A stretch of DNA of 64,000 nt. Origin: CAZPHU01 sp964419255 (GTDB lineage: Bacteria > Fibrobacterota > Chitinivibrionia > Chitinivibrionales > CAYFVL01). Shown here in pieces: positions 61,274 through 64,000 of the stretch. The notes below the pieces were generated by a model that saw only the letters and a list, made by a program, of their open reading frames with translations, was not told the DNA's origin and made no database searches. A program made the translations under genes and the position numbers. The first letter of the stretch is position 1, and the number at the start of each line of letters is the position of its first letter. The DNA lies in NCBI GenBank assembly GCA_964419255.1, contig CAYQOU010000015.1, positions 3,659-67,658 of the forward strand. Reading direction: 5' to 3'.

Positions 61274-63056
61274 TTTGCCCTATTGCCTTCTTGAACTTGT
61301 TCTTGAACTTCTCTAACTTTATCAAAGATGCACCTGAAGACTCCAATTGGTCCGACATATTGTTAATCTTTTCAATATTATCTAACCCATAAAACTTCAT
61401 CGGATTAAGAAATGAAAACCGAATCCACAGGGAATCATCAATTTCATCCAGCTCCTGTTTCATTCTCCTGCAATAATCATTGTAGTGCTGTTGCCCTTTA
61501 GGCGAAACAAGAAGCGTCATGTACCAGTCTGTGCCGAATAGCACTTTGTCCCATAGTTCTTCGTTTTTACGCATTACCGATTTGAACTGGGGCATGTTTT
61601 TGTCCAACGAAAAGCAGGATATGTCAGTGTACAGGTTGGGATACTTCAAACCACCTGAAGCATCTTTCTCGGTTAGCATTGCGATTAGTTCTGCTATCCA
61701 GTCGCTTTCTTTCGGGCCTTTCTCCCAATCGTCTCCACCGAAATGGGCAAGATTTAGATACAGTTTGGGAAACTTATCCAGTACTTTCCGCCACGCTTTG
61801 GGGTGTACATAATTATCAGAAAACCATTTGTTGGCTATTGCTTTGTGCTCCTCTGGAGAGACTGATAAGTATGTTTGGTTATCTTGAACGGGAGGCATAT
61901 ACACCGATGAAGCATCCGGTGCTAATGCTGAGTTTACTTCACGCTTTTCAGGAAAGTATCTGTATCCCTTTTCGATATAATCCTTGTAGAATGGTTGTTC
62001 ATGGGTGAGCATTCCGCCGGGACTGCAATGATTAACTATTGGGATTTCCTCATCAGAGCATTTCTTGTAGTAATCTATCATATGTGGGAGTTTGTCATCA
62101 TCGAGTGGGCGGTATCCGAGGGGAGTGTACATTTTGAATCCGGCGAAGATGCCAGCTTCGGTTTTTGTGGCTATCTCTTCGAATGGATAATCCCAACAAC
62201 CAGATGTGTATTTATCTTCGTCGGTAATTCCGTTGTTTCCAAAACGCCATCGTCTCGGGTCGTAATGATACATACATATCAGCTCAAGGGGGTGTTTTTC
62301 CGAAGATTTCTTATGCTCATCAAATTGTCTATACCATTTCTTCAGTTTCAATGTTTTCTTCTTCTTTTCAACCTCGTGCGACAGGTCAACCTTTTCGCCA
62401 AGTTCCTCTGCATAGATTCCCGATTTCCTGTGGTAATAGAACACTTCTCCATTCTCTTGGTGGTAGATTGTCTGGCCGTCATATCCGGCAATATGAGCAT
62501 ATTCCATGTCCATCGGCATGACTATCATCGGAGTAAACACGTAACCATCATCCTCATTTTCATCAGATGGTGCTGAAAGATAAGTCTGGTTGTCGCGAAC
62601 TGGAGGGGTACTTACAGCAGTTCTATTAGCAGGTGCAAATGAAATGTTTTCTTTGACAGCAAATTTATAGCTGTCGGTCAGGTACATGTATGTTTCATGA
62701 TTGTCTGCTATGCTCCGGTCTCCGATTTGGGATGTGTCCTTGTTTCCGAGTCTTCCACCGTCACGCATAGGCGGCATTCCAGGAATAAGGTCTGCAAGTT
62801 TACTGCTGAGGAAACCAGTTATGGCAGCTCGAGTCTTAACAACAGGGATGGATTTGGGATTTGCTGGAAGTTGATTGTAAATCAGAGGCAGAGGTGCACA
62901 TGCTCCGCTTTGGATATGCATGTGGGAATCAATTATGCATGGGACAATTTCTTTCTTCTTGTCGAATTCACCAATTCGAATGGTTCCGCAGAATCCTGCG
63001 CTGCCCATTCCTAATGTTTTAGATGCTAATAGCTTCTTCTTCTTTTCTTCAGACAT
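61248..63056 (-). CDS. Amidohydrolase-2-like metal hydrolase with duplicated peptide insert
   Basis: 602 residues. An amidohydrolase-superfamily barrel: HxH in IIDSHMHIQSG (42-51), His343 in IVNHCSPGG, His438 in LNLAHFGGDDW and Asp510 in VLFGTDWYM. It is much longer than the usual 300-350, the surplus lying in a lead region and two inserts. Insert 1 (141-163) and insert 2 (379-400) share the peptide PPVxDNQTYLS and AP...S context but differ elsewhere. No signal peptide; N-terminus is lysine-rich. It is translationally coupled to the membrane protein downstream. A substrate is not evident. Confidence 0.78.
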   Translation of the reverse strand: MSEEKKKKLLASKTLGMGSAGFCGTIRIGEFDKKKEIVPCIIDSHMHIQSGACAPLPLIYNQLPANPKSIPVVKTRAAITGFLSSKLADLIPGMPPMRDGGRLGNKDTSQIGDRSIADNHETYMYLTDSYKFAVKENISFAPANRTAVSTPPVRDNQTYLSAPSDENEDDGYVFTPMIVMPMDMEYAHIAGYDGQTIYHQENGEVFYYHRKSGIYAEELGEKVDLSHEVEKKKKTLKLKKWYRQFDEHKKSSEKHPLELICMYHYDPRRWRFGNNGITDEDKYTSGCWDYPFEEIATKTEAGIFAGFKMYTPLGYRPLDDDKLPHMIDYYKKCSDEEIPIVNHCSPGGMLTHEQPFYKDYIEKGYRYFPEKREVNSALAPDASSVYMPPVQDNQTYLSVSPEEHKAIANKWFSDNYVHPKAWRKVLDKFPKLYLNLAHFGGDDWEKGPKESDWIAELIAMLTEKDASGGLKYPNLYTDISCFSLDKNMPQFKSVMRKNEELWDKVLFGTDWYMTLLVSPKGQQHYNDYCRRMKQELDEIDDSLWIRFSFLNPMKFYGLDNIEKINNMSDQLESSGASLIKLEKFKNKFKKAIGQIETIKESL

Positions 63057-63126
63057 CTGGTTTTTCTCTTTCTTGTCTGTTTGCCTTTACCGCACCATTC
63101 TCCTGTCTTTAGAAGAGCGGTATTTT

Positions 63127-63256
63127 GCATAACGCCCGCACAAATGGTGACGTTGCCCGAGTCTTCGAGGGCAATGTGCCGAAGGCCAAGCGAAGCGCAG
63201 CACCATTTGTGTGTTTTGGGCTGTAGGTTTGGCCCTTTAAAATTTTGCGGGCGGCG
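63127..63256 (-). mobile_element. attC/VCR-like recombination site
   Basis: About 130 bp of palindromic structure directly after the antitoxin stop codon at 63259. Read on the minus strand it begins near GACGCCGCCCGC (about 63258-63247) and ends GCGGGCGTTATGC (63139-63127), the ending style of Vibrio VCRs. ACAAATGGTG (63140-63149) pairs perfectly with CACCATTTGT (63201-63210). A GCCCAAA (63222-63216 on the minus strand) and the terminal GTTATGC approximate the integrase core sites RYYYAAC and GTTRRRY with mismatches. An inverted copy of its left part is at 63930-63963. Confidence 0.6.
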
Positions 63257-63258
63257 TC

Positions 63259-63432
63259 TTATCGTCTTTCTTGCACTTCTTCCTTTGAACCTTTTTGCAA
63301 TCCTTTAAATGCCCAACTTGCTTTTTGGGCGTAATATCGTCGCTTTTCTTCATTACTCATGTTCTTTACTTCTTCATACTGTTTTTCTCTTATTTCTCTA
63401 ACCATTTTTACCGAATCAATATTATTACTCAT
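63259..63432 (-). CDS. Small antitoxin-like protein
   Basis: 57 residues: starts MSNNIDSVKMVREIREKQYE and ends KEEVQERR. The ATG (63430-63432) overlaps the PIN gene stop by 8 bp (ATGAGTAA), the normal toxin-antitoxin coupling. A stretch of Lys/Glu-rich amphipathic helix fits antitoxins partnering PIN toxins. The gene is too short for the usual ORF list. Its stop codon abuts the attC-like site, as in integron cassettes. Confidence 0.7.
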   Translation of the reverse strand: MSNNIDSVKMVREIREKQYEEVKNMSNEEKRRYYAQKASWAFKGLQKGSKEEVQERR

Positions 63433-63886
63433 ATGTTGTCACCTCACGTGGGGAAAGAATCGTCAATTGCTTAAAGCCATACTCAAGATTCACTGCGTTA
63501 AACTTTATAATTTTATCATAATGAACAATATGCTTAAAATTCCAGCTTACCAGAATGTCTGCATTGTGCACGGTTGCTAACGCTATATGAATCATATCAT
63601 TTCTGTATTTTTCCGTTAGTATCCTGTGTGCCAAATATGCATCTGTAAGCATTTCAACATTCTCATTCACCTCAAAAATCTCAACTCCTTTAGAAATCAA
63701 GTTGAGATATTTCTCTCTAACCTTATCAGGAGCATTTATCAATTCTGCAGCGACTATGTTGGAGGTGGCTGCCTTAAACAATCCATTAAATATATCCTTG
63801 AAAATCCCATTAGACCAAGGGGCAAACTCCTTATCAAAACATCCCCCAACAACAGAAGTGTCAAGGTAAATAATGGGTCTCTTCAT
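63425..63886 (-). CDS. PIN-domain (VapC-like) toxin
   Basis: 153 residues. PIN acidic residues visible: Asp9 in IIYLDTSVVGG, Glu48 in AAELIN, Asp97 in RNDMIHIALA, and a late LVSWNFKHIV. VapC-type ribonucleases cleave tRNA or rRNA and are held by an antitoxin. The order toxin first, antitoxin second is reversed from most vapBC pairs. An upstream attC-like half-site begins 44 bp before the start. Confidence 0.85.
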   Translation of the reverse strand: MKRPIIYLDTSVVGGCFDKEFAPWSNGIFKDIFNGLFKAATSNIVAAELINAPDKVREKYLNLISKGVEIFEVNENVEMLTDAYLAHRILTEKYRNDMIHIALATVHNADILVSWNFKHIVHYDKIIKFNAVNLEYGFKQLTILSPREVTTYE

Positions 63887-63929
63887 TTTTCTTTGCCTTT
63901 ATAAATCGTTCATATATCTTGTTATGTGT

Positions 63930-63963
63930 CGCCGCCCGCACTCCTTAGACTTGGCCAAACCTA
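63930..63963 (+). mobile_element. Inverted partial copy of the attC-like element (runs off the window)
   Basis: CGCCGCCCGC (63930-63939), 13 nt, GGCCAAACCTA (63953-63963) is the reverse of TAGGTTTGGCC (63224-63234), 12 nt, GCGGGCGGCG (63247-63256). A GTTATG lies just before (63921-63926). The rest continues past the window end. Confidence 0.55.
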
Positions 63964-64000
63964 TTTCGCACAACATTAAGCAGTCCTTCCGCAATCGCAT

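Overview
The window is one bacterial chromosomal scaffold from what looks like a metagenome or draft assembly: it has three gaps of exactly 100 N (9580-9679, 56999-57098, 59051-59150). Genes are dense, mostly start with ATG after a clear Shine-Dalgarno, and the left 56 kb looks evenly composed with moderate GC. The gene set suggests a Gram-negative, possibly member of the FCB/Fibrobacterota neighbourhood: secreted and lipobox proteins, a large chemosensory operon without flagellar genes, an MglA/Roadblock/DUF4388 module, and tandem UbiA genes with a geranylgeranyl-reductase-type flavoprotein. That placement is inference from gene content only.

Layout. 0-20.7 kb is mostly housekeeping: ABC exporter end, SlyX, a glutamine amidotransferase, a YchJ-type SEC-C protein, TcdA-TatD, tRNA-Ala(GGC), gltX-glnS, a heptanucleotide tandem array, dtd, a RarA-methyltransferase fusion, a GT4-toroid glycosyltransferase, a Dus enzyme, a phosphodiesterase and transketolase. 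20.8-31.7 kb is a 13-gene minus-strand chemosensory operon (in order of transcription: two receivers, CheA, CheW, MCP, CheD, CheR, a stand-alone histidine-box protein, CheD, two receivers, CheX, CheB). It faces a receiver-HPt gene across an AT-rich control region with repeated AAACCGTATAC boxes. 32.9-35.3 kb adds CheY, a second CheX and an NtrC-type regulator.

35.6-41.9 kb is a tightly overlapping minus-strand operon (PHP phosphoesterase, two UbiA prenyltransferases, TPR protein, ferredoxin, FAD reductase of the geranylgeranyl reductase family, HDOD protein) that looks like an isoprenoid-lipid or quinone module. 42.1-50.1 kb holds rpsT and then a membrane TPR/zinc protein, a DUF4388 membrane protein, an MglA-like GTPase with a 375-residue disordered tail, a Roadblock protein, a zinc-ribbon membrane protein and a NodB deacetylase; this resembles a polarity or surface-motility control module that could act beside the chemosensory system. 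50.5-56.6 kb holds an unidentified enzyme-like protein, mtnA, an EF-G paralogue and an FAD/NAD oxidoreductase.

57-64 kb looks accessory: AT-richer, broken by two gaps, with a duplicated-domain lipoprotein, a probable small gene split by a gap, a P-loop kinase, a membrane-anchored protein paired with an amidohydrolase that carries a duplicated peptide insert, and a PIN-toxin/antitoxin pair. The pair is bracketed by inverted copies of an element that resembles integron attC/VCR sites, one of which starts at the antitoxin stop codon. The strongest candidates for something new are this cassette-like end, the MglA-tail module and the prenyl-lipid operon.
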